From Dreissena polymorpha (Eukaryota > Mollusca > Bivalvia > Myida > Dreissenidae), in the NCBI RefSeq assembly GCF_020536995.1, contig NC_068363.1:3462349-3526348 (forward strand): DNA of 64,000 nt, given 5' to 3'. The notes beneath the pieces were generated by a model. The model searched no databases. It had not been told where the DNA came from and saw only the letters and a list, made by a program, of their open reading frames with translations. Below, piece by piece: positions 11,822 through 24,700 of this stretch (position 1 is its first letter; every line of letters starts with the position of its first letter). The position numbers were made by a program, and so were the translations under genes.

Positions 11822-12073
11822 ATGATTAGGAAAATCCGTATATTTAACAAAGCGTCGCACTGTACACTTCGATGTTACAATCATTGTGGACATCGGAACG
11901 TACCGAGCGAGGATCGGGTGTTTTACGGCCAGGTCTGGGTCTATTTTGGACCTGGACACACTTCGGGTGGTTGGCGTTTTCGCCTTTATTGGAATTCTCC
12001 TCTTTATGGCCGGCGTATGGCCGGCGTCGAGTTTAATCCGGGACCGTTTCAGGTGGTAAGAATCTTTGTTTAG
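11822..12073 (+). pseudogene. Open frame with a 2A-like GVEFNPGP motif
   Basis: A frame of 83 codons ends in MAGVEFNPGPFQVV. The 2A ribosome-skipping consensus is D-(V/I)-E-X-N-P-G-P. Here the Asp is missing, and an 11-bp tandem duplication (ATGGCCGGCGT at 12006-12016 and 12017-12027) lies immediately before. CAGGTGGTAAG follows and could be a splice donor. 2A-like peptides at the start of open frames are known from non-LTR retrotransposons and some NLR-type genes of marine invertebrates, so this is most likely a captured, damaged N-terminal exon of one of these. Function is doubtful. Confidence 0.4.
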
Positions 12074-12300
12074 ATAAGAATTTTCAAATTATGATATCCC
12101 GCGTATTAAACTTTTTTTGATATAAAGAAGTTCAAGTCTTTTCTTTTAATAGTCAATGAAGTTGATGATAAAACTGTAAACTGACGGAAAATGATGACGC
12201 AGTGCTAAAACAAAATGCTACACAAGAAAATTGAAAAAAATGGCCAAAAACTTTACTGATTTCAGTTAAATATTTGTACTCCTCATTATAAGTAATATGC

Positions 12301-12390
12301 CCCTGTGACGAGATCGGTAAGGCGTCAGACTTTGAAATTATTGCTCACTATTATATTGTCACTGCGTTGGTTCGAATCCCAGTAGGTCCG
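12301..12390 (+). other. tRNA-derived sequence (degenerate, Ser/Leu-like)
   Basis: A B-box GGTTCGAATCC (about 12369-12379) follows a degenerate A-box region (GATCGGTAAGGCGTCAGAC). The spacing suits a tRNA with a long variable arm. The acceptor ends do not pair well, so this is a tRNA pseudogene or SINE head rather than an active tRNA gene. Confidence 0.5.
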
Positions 12391-13330
12391 TGTTTAAGTA
12401 AATTCCATCCATGATCCTTTTTATATGTGTTTATGATTGAAAACGCTTTTGATTTAATGCATTTAAATATTTCATTAAATAGCCCTATTGTGCTTTCAAG
12501 CTCTAAATGGAAAAACAAATCGTCCACGAATTTTTTCACGGTGAACTTGTCTGAACTACAACAGCAAGTTTGCGGAAGCTGATTTGATGTTATCTTAAAA
12601 ATTAATATTTTTTATTGGTTCTTGTACATGTGAGCGGAGTTTTAGCGCATTGCTAAGGCTTAAAACGTGGACACGTTCTACTATGAAAGAGTAACGGCTT
12701 AATGGCATCGCTTTAATGTTTGTGCATAAACACATTCCAGTTGATCAAAACAAATTCTAAAAATGTGGGATTCGACTGGATACAGGAGAGTTGAATTAGC
12801 GTTCAATAAGATTGGTATTTAAAAGTTGAAGAATAATAAAACATGTTCATGAAACATTATTCGCTAAAATGTTTGATAGATCTGTTTCTTCATATTATAA
12901 GGTAGATCTATTTTATTTTAGTATTTCAATAATAAATATGTAAAGCACATTCTATTATCCATATACATACTATGGCTTGTATGAGAGAGCTGTGTCTCAA
13001 TTTTTTGTTTCTATCTGACTTCAAATGAAGTATATGACTATTTTTCTGTAGTTAAGTTTGTTACATCATTGTCACTTCAAACACCGTTTATGGTACCAGA
13101 ATATAAAATTGACAATGAACTTGTAGCAGATTTTTTTTGTTAACTTTATTGATACCAAATGGTAATATATAGCGTCCACGATTCCGATAATTTAGGTATA
13201 AAATGTTGTTTAAAAGGCCTTTAAAACGCACCAGAGACGTTCTAGGGATAAAAAAAATATCCGGGGAGGACCCCCCTAGAAGGACCTTAGATACTGCCTC
13301 GGCTTAAAGTTGGGTCTGGCTACGGCACTG

Positions 13331-15360
13331 CATATTTGAAAATGTGCTGAATAATTGATATTTAAATCTACTTGATCAAATTAGTGTAGTCACCATTGAA
13401 CTAAAAGCGCCTTAAATGCTTAACTGCGATCAATAGTAGTTCAGTTCTTCATGTACATGTGACTCGTTTTAATATGATAACCTCCTGAATCACACTTGTG
13501 GGTTTAGGTCTAGGGCACTTAATTAAGATTGGTGTGTTTTTACCCAGATGCATAGACTTTCAGCTGTGCAACTACAAAAAAAATCCGAAATATTTTATTA
13601 GTGTAAAGTTATAAACTCATGACCAAAAATTTGTAATATCTTGTCTGAAATTGACGAAATCGAACAATTTCCATGTCGTGCTGTAAACTTATGTTGAGTG
13701 TCCGCCGTCATTATGTTTAGTGTATACGTACTTAAGCGTTCGTATGGTACTGCAGATCACGTGCATTCTCCTGTAGGAATTGGGAATGTTTTCTGACCAA
13801 TAAAATTCAAACATTTGAATTTATCTGGGGGCAATATATATATATATTTTATAAGTGTATTTAACTGAAACATTTGACGACCCAAATGGTAACAAAACAT
13901 TACTTTACACACAAATAAAAAGCAGAATAAAATTGCCATTTTTTGTGCGCACACACACGCACGAAACTTGCACTAACACTTATTTGAGCAATGTTATTCG
14001 TTTTAATGTTTCTACTTAACCACTATGACTCGATTGGTCATGGTCGTCTTAGATACTACTGTTACGTATTTCGGATACTCTTAAGACAAACAAAAGTACG
14101 GAAAATATACTAAAAGTACCCCGGAGTATTACCGGATGCCTTTAAGCTTTTTTGCAGTACCCAGGGTACTTTTACATAGTACATTAGCCGACAAGGACCA
14201 TTAGGCAAAACTTGGTCACATTTCTATGCATGCAATCTTCAAATCGTTGTTAACCGGCTCATAAACAACGAACAATTGGTTATTATTACTAAAACCGTTC
14301 AACGAGCGTCTACATGAATTTTACATTTTTTCGATACATGTGATGAAAGTAGAAAAAAAACAATACAATTAATTACTGCATGGAATTTGTATTCATCAAG
14401 AACACAAAATACACATGTTTTTGCTATGTTTACTGCATTAATGCGCATTTTGCAATGCATTAACGGTCATTTGTGTATATCAGACTGTAATGATCTGCAT
14501 CATAAACATATGAACGTGTGCCTTTATTCTCGATATTTATTAGCAAAAACATTATTTCGCAATCATCGCTCCACTCAAATATACACATTCGAACAGAATT
14601 AAATTAATTCTTTTTTACAACCAGACCATGCATTGATTAGAAAAAAAAGACAACTTGTCAACTAATGCGCTGACAGGAATGCGATAAAAAAAGTACTCGA
14701 CGTTTTTAAATTAACTCGAAGATTGCCACTCAATGTTATATCTTTGAAGCGATACGCAAAACGATTGCAATTTTGCGCCGAGTCTATTGATTTCGAGATT
14801 ACAATCTTTCATGAAGGAAGGGTACAACGACCCAATCACCGACTAAGGTATTAACTTGCTTTGTTATCCGTGGTTCAGCTCGCTTAGTCAAAATGTATTT
14901 TTCAATGCACCCGAAGGAGGGAATATAGTGATCGCACTGTCCGTCCGTCCGTCTGTCCGCCTGTCTGACCGTCACACTTTGCGTTTAGGTTTCGAAAAAT
15001 GCTAATAACTTCTATCAAAGCGTTTATAGGGGGCATATGTCATCCCATGGTGACAGCTCTTGTTTCGTATTTATAAATGATGACAATCGTCGCCAAGAAC
15101 TCTTTACTGTCGTTATGTAAAAGAGTTTTCATATGTTGGTTTGTTAAACATCAGTTATACTGACTTTGGTAATCGTGAAATTGAATGGTACGTTGTGTTT
15201 AGCCAAACAATATCAATATATTAGGCCTGCTTGTTTACAATTGGCCTGCTTCTTCGATGCAAACGCCGCACGTTTGTTCATTCGGAGAACAGTTTTTCCC
15301 TCTTTAACTGGTGTACATCTTTACTCACGAAGTGAAATTCAAAGTCCATGGCTCTTATTC
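13331..15360. other. No gene seen; one Helitron-like fragment
   Basis: AT-rich with short unsupported frames. At about 14896-15065, a GTCCGTCCGTCCGTCTGTCC microsatellite followed by GGGGGCATATGTCATCCCAT matches one end of the tandem-core bivalve elements, but it is fragmentary. Confidence 0.4.
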
Positions 15361-15629
15361 ATATGTGTCTTGTTCTGATAAAACTGGGCTTAATTCATGT
15401 GCGTAAAGTGTCGTCCCAGATTAGCCTGTGCAGTCCGCACAGGCTATTCAGGGACGACACTTTCCGCTTTAACTTGATTTTCGGTAAGAAGGGACTTCCT
15501 TCAAACTAAAAATACCATAAAAGCGGAAAGTGTCGTCCCTGATTAGCCTGTGCGGACTGCGCAGGCTAATCTGGGACAACACTTTACGCACATGAATTAA
15601 GGCCAGTTTTTTCAGAACAAGACACATAT
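15361..15629. mobile_element. Double-hairpin palindromic MITE, complete copy
   Basis: The ends ATATGTGTCTTGTTCTGA and TCAGAACAAGACACATAT are exact inverses. Inside, each half holds its own hairpin built on GATTAGCCTGTGCGGACTGC and its partner GCAGGCTAATC. GTCGTCCC and GGGACGAC flank each hairpin. The two halves are joined by an AT-rich spacer with AAAAGCGGAAAGTGTCG. The element is non-coding. Related copies lie at 4430, 16128, 30156 and 48912. Confidence 0.75.
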
Positions 15630-16127
15630 AAGTATGAACAACTTATGCCCTATCGAAGTGACTCTGTCTTGATTTGTGAGATTTGCATGGAAGAAGAAAC
15701 TTAATTCTTTCAAATACCGTTTTGTTTGTGACTGCCTTAAACTGGCTAAATATTTGGCAACTCGTAATGTGTTTGCATATTCCTTCGCGTGTTTTTCGTC
15801 AACTATAAATTTTGTATTATGACAAACATTTGAAAAATTGACACGCGGATGTATTAATTTGTTATCTTGAAGTAATTAAGCTATCAAGCTTATGGCAGTA
15901 CTGTTATTTGCAATCATGCTTATTACAAAACGAGTTCGTCAAACCAGTATGCCAATACATTTTCCTGTCATATTAATTAATGTTTATCGGAAAACTGCCT
16001 CTTGTTAGAAGCTTTCTAGGATGTAGTTTACGAAATCAAAGCGATTTCAAAATGAAAATCGATGCATTAAATACCTCTATTGATTAACATATAAATTGAA
16101 CTGATTAATACCTTTTGGGACACTAAA

Positions 16128-16337
16128 GAGTCGTGTTCTGAGAAAACTGGGCTTAATGCATGTGCGTAAAGTCCGCCTTAATTGGATTTTTGCTAAGAAA
16201 AGACTTTATTTAAACGAAAAATGTCATAAAAGCGGAGGAAAGTGTCGTCCCTGATTAGCCTGTGCGGACTGCACAGGCTAATCTGGGACGACACTTTACG
16301 CACATGCATTATGCCCAGTATTCTCAGAACACGACTC
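16128..16337. mobile_element. Double-hairpin palindromic MITE, left hairpin deleted
   Basis: The ends GAGTCGTGTTCTGAG and CTCAGAACACGACTC are exact inverses. The right half retains CCTGTGCGGACTGCACAGG, but the left half lacks its internal hairpin, so this is a deletion derivative of the family. Confidence 0.75.
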
Positions 16338-18190
16338 AAATGTTTTAAGCTTATTTGTTGCTCGGAGGTCAACCTAAATAATCATTTGCCACGCAGGCTA
16401 CACAATTATGAAAAAGACGTTTGAAATAACATAATCAAATAAATTAGGGGAGGTAGGCGATCCTGTTTGCGTTAACTCGTTTTTTACTCTACACAAGTTA
16501 TTCTCACAACGACATAAATCTCCCAAATATCTGACCAATTTGTCTTTCTCGTTTTATACAACTCATTTTGCCGAATAAAATATAATAACACGAAGCAAAG
16601 ATTATGTTCAACTGAATAAGACCCACCACATCCTCATCCCAACAGAAAAATAGAAAAAAGTAAAGGGTCGACAAAAAGAATAAGCACCTTCTTCACCCCA
16701 GGAAACCCGATACCTTGTGAGCAGTGTTAAACCATTGGAGCAGTTTTCGGTATTTTACCATGAACTAACATAGGGTAAGTTAATTGGAAAAAATAAAATT
16801 TTCCAAGTCCAACTGTGTATTAACATTGATAACAAAGGTATTGGTCTACATGTAGAAAAAAAATCCTGACAATTTTTTTTTTAAATTAGCGAAATGTGTC
16901 TCCCTGAAGTAGAAGATCGGGCAAAATGGGCCATGTTCAGGCATTTAGGGGAGCAAGCCACTACAATAATTAAAGGATTTATACAAACTTACAAATGTCT
17001 GGCATAGCCTCTCAGCAGGGGAAACCAGAAAACTATTTCTTGTGGAGAAATTTGCGTTTTTAATGACCAAGTTGGGAAAACATGGATACCATCTGGAGAA
17101 GAAAAGGAAACCTTATATGAACAGTTACTTTATAATTCTTTTTGATGACAAAAAACCCTAATTTCCAGCCATTTTGTTGCAATTTCCTTGCTTTGTAGAG
17201 GCCTATAGTAAGTGTATGTGGGCAAATATGCATACAAATGTACTTTTAATACAAGGCTTGCTACCTCTCCCCATTTTAACATTAAAAAAATGAATTTTAA
17301 ACGGGTATCTATAAATTGTTGACTTTAGTGTATCCAATTTTCCTATACAACTCGCTCACAGTGTCCATCAACTGTTTAACTTATTTCCATCTGTATCCCA
17401 AAGATTGTGCGTAATATACTACGTGTTTAACGGGTCTTTTGGTATCAACTCTTTTCAGAATAACCAGATAAAAGAGACAGTAAAATTTGGAATGAAACAA
17501 GAAAAAAGCCAACTTGAAATCCAATATAAACACAAGTTGAAGCGACCAAAACACTTCGATGTGCAATAAATCAACAAATACAAGTGTCGGGTTGTTTCAT
17601 AGTTTGTTATCGTCGAGCGGTCATAGCCAAATACATAGTTCATATGAGTTTCTGTCATACTGAAAATATAAGGTGACCGAAAGAAGTTTGTTATGTGTTG
17701 CAAAAGCCATGTTTGTTGTTAATTTGTATACTGTACCATTTCAAAATAGAAATGAGTTAACATGTTGATACCTTACTATCGAACAGGCTACTTAATGTAA
17801 CTTGCAGCACGATGCATTAAAATTATGGCAAATTTGATTTGAGAAACAAAGTAACGTTATTTTCAATGCACCATATTGAATATGTGAGATCGTTAGTGCG
17901 GAAGCACACTAATGTTACTAAAAATTCACCAAGCACTGGTTTAACCAATATACGTACTCGAAAATACCACCAAATTTCCACCGACAGAATCGAAGGTTTA
18001 TTAGTTTATTAACGTCTCTTCAATACACAAGTTTTACAGCTATATACATATACGAGTCATTCATTATATTACAAGTGTATTGTCACTCAATACAGAGTTA
18101 TAAGAGACAAATCTCTACTTAAAACATAAACAATTAATACTTAACACAATAGGAAATTAAAATTCCAACTAAAACATAAACTTGCATATC
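16338..18190. other. No gene seen
   Basis: AT-rich, with small unsupported frames and no recognisable repeats or splice-supported exons. Confidence 0.35.
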
Positions 18191-18194
18191 TAAG

Positions 18195-18265
18195 CATACC
18201 CACACACACATACTCACACGCACACACACACATACACAAACACACACACACACACATACATACAT
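18195..18265. repeat. CA/TG dinucleotide microsatellite
   Basis: An interrupted run of CACACA with CATACA variants, lying beyond the 3' side of the minus-strand LINE. Confidence 0.85.
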
Positions 18266-18300
18266 TATACATATAACATTTGTTATGAAGCTCATCATCA

Positions 18301-18517
18301 GGCAGATTTACATGTGGGCACCACACAAATCTGACACAACATAAGTCATGCTAAAAATTAAGAAAAGTCTTACAGATATACATGTGAGCATCACTAAAAT
18401 CTGATAAAACATAAGTCTTGCTAGAAGTTAAGATAATGCTTACAGATTTACATGTGAGCATCACTAAAATCTGATAAAACATTACATGTAGTATTGCTAA
18501 AAGTTACGATACAGCTT
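18301..18517 (-). repeat. Three 72-bp tandem copies at the LINE 3' end
   Basis: Copies start at about 18301, 18372 and 18442. They share ACAGATTTACATGTGAGCAT and ATCTGATAAAACATAAGTC. The array directly abuts the 3' end of the LINE reading frame, so it is probably the LINE's 3' untranslated tail repeat. Confidence 0.65.
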
Positions 18518-18521
18518 AAAA

Positions 18522-20910
18522 TGCTATTTATACAAAAGATGTGTTCGTGTATTTAAGATCATATGACAGGTCTTGGCGCTGACTTTAACCATGTCTTCAT
18601 TTGATAGTACAAACACTAGTTTATCATTTTCACACAGTGCGTTAAAGGTCTGTTAATCTCATTAGCTTTAGAGATAAGGTCAATCCTAACAGAGTTGTAG
18701 GCATCACAGTGAAACAAAACATGGGATTCATTTTCAATATCTAGCTTACATAAGGGACAGATACGTAGATTTTCTGGAATATTCTCATACCTTCCAGTCT
18801 CTAATCTAAGTTGAGCAATTCCACATCTAAACTTAGCAAGAGCAGATCTATGTCGTAAGGGTAGTGTAGATGTAACGTACGTTTCTACAGCAAATGTTTC
18901 TTTAAACTGTCTATAAGTTCTAAGTTTATTAATCCCCCTACCAGATGGCCCGACTTCAGCATTAACATCATTTTTCCATATGCTAACATATTTATGCATG
19001 GTGTGGGACAACCCTTGTTCACAGAAATCACTCAGGTTACTGTCACTACAGTCATTCAATGGATGTAACAAACTGAGTTTTACAATCAAATTGCCAATTC
19101 TTACAAGTTCTGCTACTTTTAACCAAACAGAATAAAAACACTTTTTATTCATTTTACCACTGTCCATATTTACAAGTCTATACCAATGGTGTGCAATAGA
19201 TTTCCACTGTTTAACATGTGGTGGTTGCCAGACAGTGACGCCATACAAAGCATTTATAGGTGTGTATCGGCCTGTACCAAGGAAAAATCGAATGGCTTGA
19301 CTTTCTACTGCATTAATACACGAAAATGATTTAGTACCCCAAATGGCGCACCATATGAAATTATAGGCCAGACAGTAGTATCATATAGTTTGGTAAATAC
19401 TTTATATGGCAAACCGCCCGCCGATTTACATTTAGCAATTAGAAGACCAAGTGCTCTACCAGCACTGTGTGCCACACATTTAGCAGTGGCACCATAATCT
19501 AAATGTTCATCTAATAGGAGACCAAGGTAAATGTAAGTGTTCACAACTTTCAGATTGTAGTCACCACATGTAAATGAGATTGTTGTTCTATTTTTACACT
19601 TAGGTCTAAACTGCACTATTTGGCTTTTAACAGGATTCACAACAATACAGTTGAAGGAACACCATGTATTTAAAACATTTAACATAAATTGTAGATCCTG
19701 CTCATTATTAGAGATAAGAACAATGTCGTCTGCAAAAAGTAATATCTAAATTCTTTCATTATCACTAATTGGTATTCCTTTGTCAATGGCTTTAATTGCA
19801 ACAGCTAGATCGTTAATAAACAGATTAAAAAGTAAGGGTGACAGGCCACAGCCCTGTCGAAGGCAACATTGAACCTCAAACTCTTCAGTATAGAGGCCAT
19901 TAACTCGTACACATGATGTTACATTATTATATAACGATCTGAAAGCTACGACAATTTTACCATTAACACCTATCACTGTAGTCAACTTATTCCACAAAAT
20001 GCCTCTTTCTACGAGATCGTACGCCTTTTTAAAATCAATAAAGGCACAGAAAGTAGACTGCCTTAAACGCTTTCTTGTCTCAATAATTTTAGTTAGAGAC
20101 GATAAATGATCAACTGTACTCCTATTTTTCCGAAAGCCATTTTGCTCATCAACAATGACATCATTATCCTAAGAGGCTGAGACCATTTTGATATTCTGTC
20201 ATTTAAAATGGAGCTATACAATTTATACATGGAACAGAATAATGCAATGCCTCTGTAGGACATGGGGTCTCGTAATCAGTTGAACTTGACTTAGGAATGG
20301 GACTTATAATTATTTTAACCCCACTCAGATGGTACTATGCCAGAGTTAAAACAAACATTAAAAAGAATATGTAAAAAAGAAACACAGACATCATTTTTAA
20401 CACATCTACAGGTATTGAGTCATTACCGCATGCTTTGCCACGCTTTGCTTTTATAAGGGCCTTCCATACTTCAGATAAAGTTATATTTTCATTTAAACTT
20501 TCACAATTTAGTATGTTCCCAGCATTGTTATTTCCTAACCATGATTGGTATAAGAGAGAATTGTTTCTGTTGCAAAACAGACTGCTAAAATCTTTTTTTT
20601 CCATTTTGGCAAAACTGTGTCAATATTATCTGATATAGAGCCATTCTCACAGACAACTTCTAAATGGGATAGCTTTATTTCTAGACAGAGCAACACCAAT
20701 TTTTCCAATGGATTTCCAAAACTCCATCTGATTCTCTTCACATTGAGATGCAAGATTAGTTTGAAATGAGACCCAGTATGCAAGTTTACTTTTCTGAACT
20801 TCGTGGTCAAAAGCACGTCTTGCCGTTACAAACAAGTATTTATTTCGATGTTCAATTATACAATTTTCAGCGTTTAAGCATAAAAACGATGAGACTACCA
20901 ACATTGTTCC
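18522..20910 (-). mobile_element. 5'-truncated LINE with reverse transcriptase
   Basis: Read on the minus strand, it starts inside the region upstream of the RT domain (SKLAYWVSFQ, EFWKSIGKIGV). It then shows RT landmarks in order: KAKRGKACGNDSIPVDVLK, GFRKNRSTVDHL, an FKKAYD palm motif, LRQGCGLSPLLFNLFINDL and the catalytic FADD (codons at 19725-19736). A C-terminal CPLCxxxxENESHVLFHC zinc-knuckle-like motif follows. The endonuclease domain is absent, a typical 5' truncation. The frame is broken in several places, including a TAG at 19746-19748 just before FADD and frame changes near 20160-20330 and 18620. The C-terminus ends near 18522. It is a non-LTR element of the broad CR1/Jockey/I assemblage; the clade cannot be fixed by eye. 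Confidence 0.85.
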
Positions 20911-20929
20911 CGTTGTGCTGACGCACATT

Positions 20930-21752
20930 AATATAATACAAAAATTATTAAGCCTTTAGTCAATACCGTAACGCATTGAATTCATGCTTTTTAATTGAAA
21001 ATTTGAACAATGCACTACTTAAGACGTATTTAAAATATAAGCGCTAATGTTATTATAGCTTTGGGAAGTGTAAATCTCACGTTTTGAATGTATGTATTTA
21101 ATAGTTTATCTAAATATTTGCATGAGTTAAGTGCTTGATTTTCAATAGTTTTGAAGGAGCGGTGTCATAAATTATCATTTTACACGTGCATGGGTAACAT
21201 TTTTGCGATATTACATACATAATAGGAACGTGAACTTTTAACATGTTGTTTAAAAGATAAACTTCAATGTCATAATCGTCCGTCATTAAAATAACATCTT
21301 AGCCTTTCGAAATGCACTTGAGAACTTGGAACAAACATTGCTGCACATTATCGAATCAAATATCGCACACAATAACAGTGTTTGTACATGGTGGACGGGA
21401 TATTGGTTTATTTGTCAGACTTCGTTGTTAATGTAAAAAAAACTGATTTCACTTTAAATTACTGAACGTTAGAAACGTATTATTTATACATGACAAAATA
21501 CTTATGTTTTTCACGTATATTATTACCTCTGCAATTGAATAATATTCCCTATGCGAATAACGGCCAATTGTGCATTCAGACTTATGTAAATAATGATGGA
21601 CAAATAATAACTCATAAAACATAACTAATTCCGCATGTATTCGATCATTAGTTCAGACAATTTTACGCTACATAGCACGTGATCACAAAAACGTAACACA
21701 ATACCGTCATAACGTGACGTACCGGGTATACGTCGTTTCTAAGCCACGGCGT
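20930..21752. other. Intergenic; presumed promoter of the myristoylated-protein gene
   Basis: No repeat or gene is recognised. The segment just upstream of 21753 is less AT-rich than its surroundings and holds CACGTGATCAC (about 21678). Confidence 0.3.
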
Positions 21753-21779
21753 ATGAGATTATTACAAATCATAGAACCT

Positions 21780-24700
21780 ATGGGAAATCTTTCTAGTAAA
21801 CATCAAATTTCGCGCGCTTCGCATCCGAAAAAAAGCGCCTTGCGTGCCAGCGTGCGCAGCAATCCTGAAGTGGAGAATATCAACGACGACAATGCTTCTG
21901 AAATTCAAGAGCGAGCTTCCGTTGCCAGTAAGGATGACGAAGGGGAATGTATAGATGATGAATTTTCAAACGGTGGGTATAAACTATAAACAAACTGAAA
22001 CATCAGTTGCATTAGCATAAAATCATTCTTATCATTGCTTTCATGTTTCCCTTACGTAAATCGTCTTACCAATATGCATACATTAAGACAAAGAAAAAGG
22101 CACAAAACAAATACCAATTAATAAAACGGGTCAACGCCTTGAAACTTCCTACCAAAAAGTCGTATTGAGCAAAGATTAATATAATTCATAGTCGATGAAC
22201 ATTTACATGTTGTTCGACTAGCGCTATTGAGTATTGGGCTGTGTTTATAAACGTAGTTTTGCTCACGCTGCTGCAAACACACTGTGAAGACTGTTATTCT
22301 AACACACTGTGAATAATGTAATTGCAACAAAGTGTGAAGACTGTAATTGCAACACACTGTGAAGACTGTAATTCTAACACTCTGTGAAGACTGTAATTGC
22401 AACAAAGTGTGAAGACTGTAATTGCAACACACTGTGAAGACTGTAATTGTAACACACTGTGAAGACTATAATTCTAACACTCTGTGAATACTTTAATTGC
22501 AACACAGTATGAAGACTGTAATTGCAAAACACTGTGAAGACTGTAATTCTAACACTCTGTGAATACTGTAATTGCAACACAGTATGAAGACTGTAATTGC
22601 AACACACTGTGAAGACTGTAATTGTAACACACTGTAAAGACTGTAATTCTAACACTCTGTGAATAATGTAATTGCAACAAAGTGTGAAGACTGTAATTGC
22701 AACACACTGTGAAGACTGTTATTCTAACACTATGTGAATAATGTATTTGCAGCACGGTGTGAAGACTGTAATTGCAACACACTGTGAAGACTGTAATTGC
22801 AACACACTGTGAAGACTGTAATTGTAATACACTGTGAAGACTATAATTCTAACACTCTGTGAAGACTGTAATTGCAACACAGTGTGAAGACTGTAATTGT
22901 AATACACTGTGAATAGTAAAGCAATGTGAGGGTTGTGATTGTACATGAAGGAATTTACGTGTAGATCAAAAGTATCAACTTTGTATGAGAATATGACGAA
23001 ACAAAAGACTATGTGACTTTTCGCAGCCTAATAATATATCATCATCGCCATCACCAATATCAATTTTTGTCTGATCAGAATATTACGAAACAAAAGGCTA
23101 TTAAACTTTACGCGGCATTATAATATGTACATATACCATCAACAACATCCTCGTGGCCGTCCTCGCCGTCATGGAAATGATGCCACCATTCTTTTACTCA
23201 GTACCGTTCGTACACGAGCGAAATTAATTATATAAATAGCCCGCATAAATTAATGCTATAAGAACAATTAATGTACGCTAGCACTTTCGATACTTATATA
23301 TTCTTTCGATCTCACTGATGAAATTCATAGGCAGATTTACCAGGTTACCAATTATAGGTTTAGCAATCATTGCTTTGTAAAATGGGAAACAAAGTTAATG
23401 TCTGCGCCTTACAAAAAGAGCGTTGAATCCTCGCTATCTTTCGCAAATGCTAGAAACGTGTTTCTTATTGTAAATGTATTGCAATTTAACGTTAGGACAA
23501 TGGCTGAGACATTTCATTGTTTGAATAATCCCAATTAATCTTGCAATAGATAAACACGTTCTTTTGAAACGCAAAAGCCTACATCTCTTTACAAATCAAT
23601 GCTATATTCAAAATCAGAAACATTACGGACAGTTTAAGGCTTCCTTTAAACTGAGGTAAATAATTTCACTGTATTAATGCAATTTACTGTAATGATGGAT
23701 TCAACGTTAAGACAACATTTATTAATAATTTATCTTTTTTTAACTGTTTAAATCAAAGGTGATAGAGTATTTAAAATATATAGTCGTGACATTAAATTGC
23801 ATGTATTTATTCCTGTGTTACAAAGATGTTACAAGAAAAAAAAAATGCATATCGGGTCCGTTTTATTCTTACGAAATACTTGAAAAATGTTTTTAAAACG
23901 GGCCAAATATCTACCGAAATATAAAGTGCTGCAGTGATGATATGGTGACGATTTATTTCTCCTGCATAGTTAGCGTCCCTATTTCAGATGAACCGGAAGA
24001 GCGAGTGACCGATGAAATAATGGGGATTTGCGGGGTGGCGCAGACACATAACATGGAATACGTTTCAAAATCGGTATAGATTAAAGAACATAAAACGAAG
24101 ATAATCTAATATTTTATTTTACATATAATTATAGGTTATTAGACGTTTCACTGTACAATACGGAGATATATTTGGACGAGCACACAGTTTGAAGTCATAT
24201 TGGACGAGCCGTAAGGCGAGTCCAATATGACTTCAAACTGTGTGCGAGTCCAAATATATCACGTGTTGTACAGTTTAAACGTCTAATAAACTTTTTATTC
24301 TATATCCTCATTACCAAACCAGCTTTCCGTATTTTTATTTTCATTCATTGATTACGCATTTTATGACGTATCTCGTGTGACGTCATTTCTCTGACGAAAC
24401 ATACTAGTATAAGCAAGACTCTGCATTTTATGGACAACAATATGGAGGTGGTAGTGTTTAATAAATCTAGTAGCAAATTATACCATTTTGATAGCATTGA
24501 ACGAATCCAAAAAGCAAAACGTATTTCGGATTGTGTGTTTGTCATGCATAATTGTTAACTTCGATAGGAATAAAACAACTCGCTCCGACAGGATTACGAA
24601 TTCGTAAATTGTGTTTTGGCCTTTGGGTCAGAATGGTGAGCATGTGTACAAACGCTATCAACAAATACTGTGGTTTAAAATGCATTTCGATAAATGAATG

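Larger units (their letters stand above)
11557..13330 (+). mobile_element. hAT-like DNA element with CAGYGCCGTAGCC ends
   Basis: The left end CAGCGCCGTAGCC (11557) is the inverse of GGCTACGGCACTG (ending 13330). Both ends also carry an inverted GCCGAGGCAG word just inside. CATAT abuts both ends directly and is a plausible 5-bp target duplication. The 1.77-kb interior lacks a transposase. It includes an exon-like GC-richer patch (11880-12060) and a tRNA-like segment (12301-12390). Confidence 0.65.

Noticed and set aside
22268-22920. Possible CRISPR-like array
   Set aside because: Units are contiguous with no unique spacers, and the context is eukaryotic.
22118-22946. Minus-strand frames of CCNYSLHTLLQLQ type
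   Set aside because: Translations of the 25-bp minisatellite.
24430-24558. 42-codon frame in hairpin element copy 2a
   Set aside because: Short and largely deleted from copy 2b, with no motif. It is more likely chance than an element-encoded peptide.
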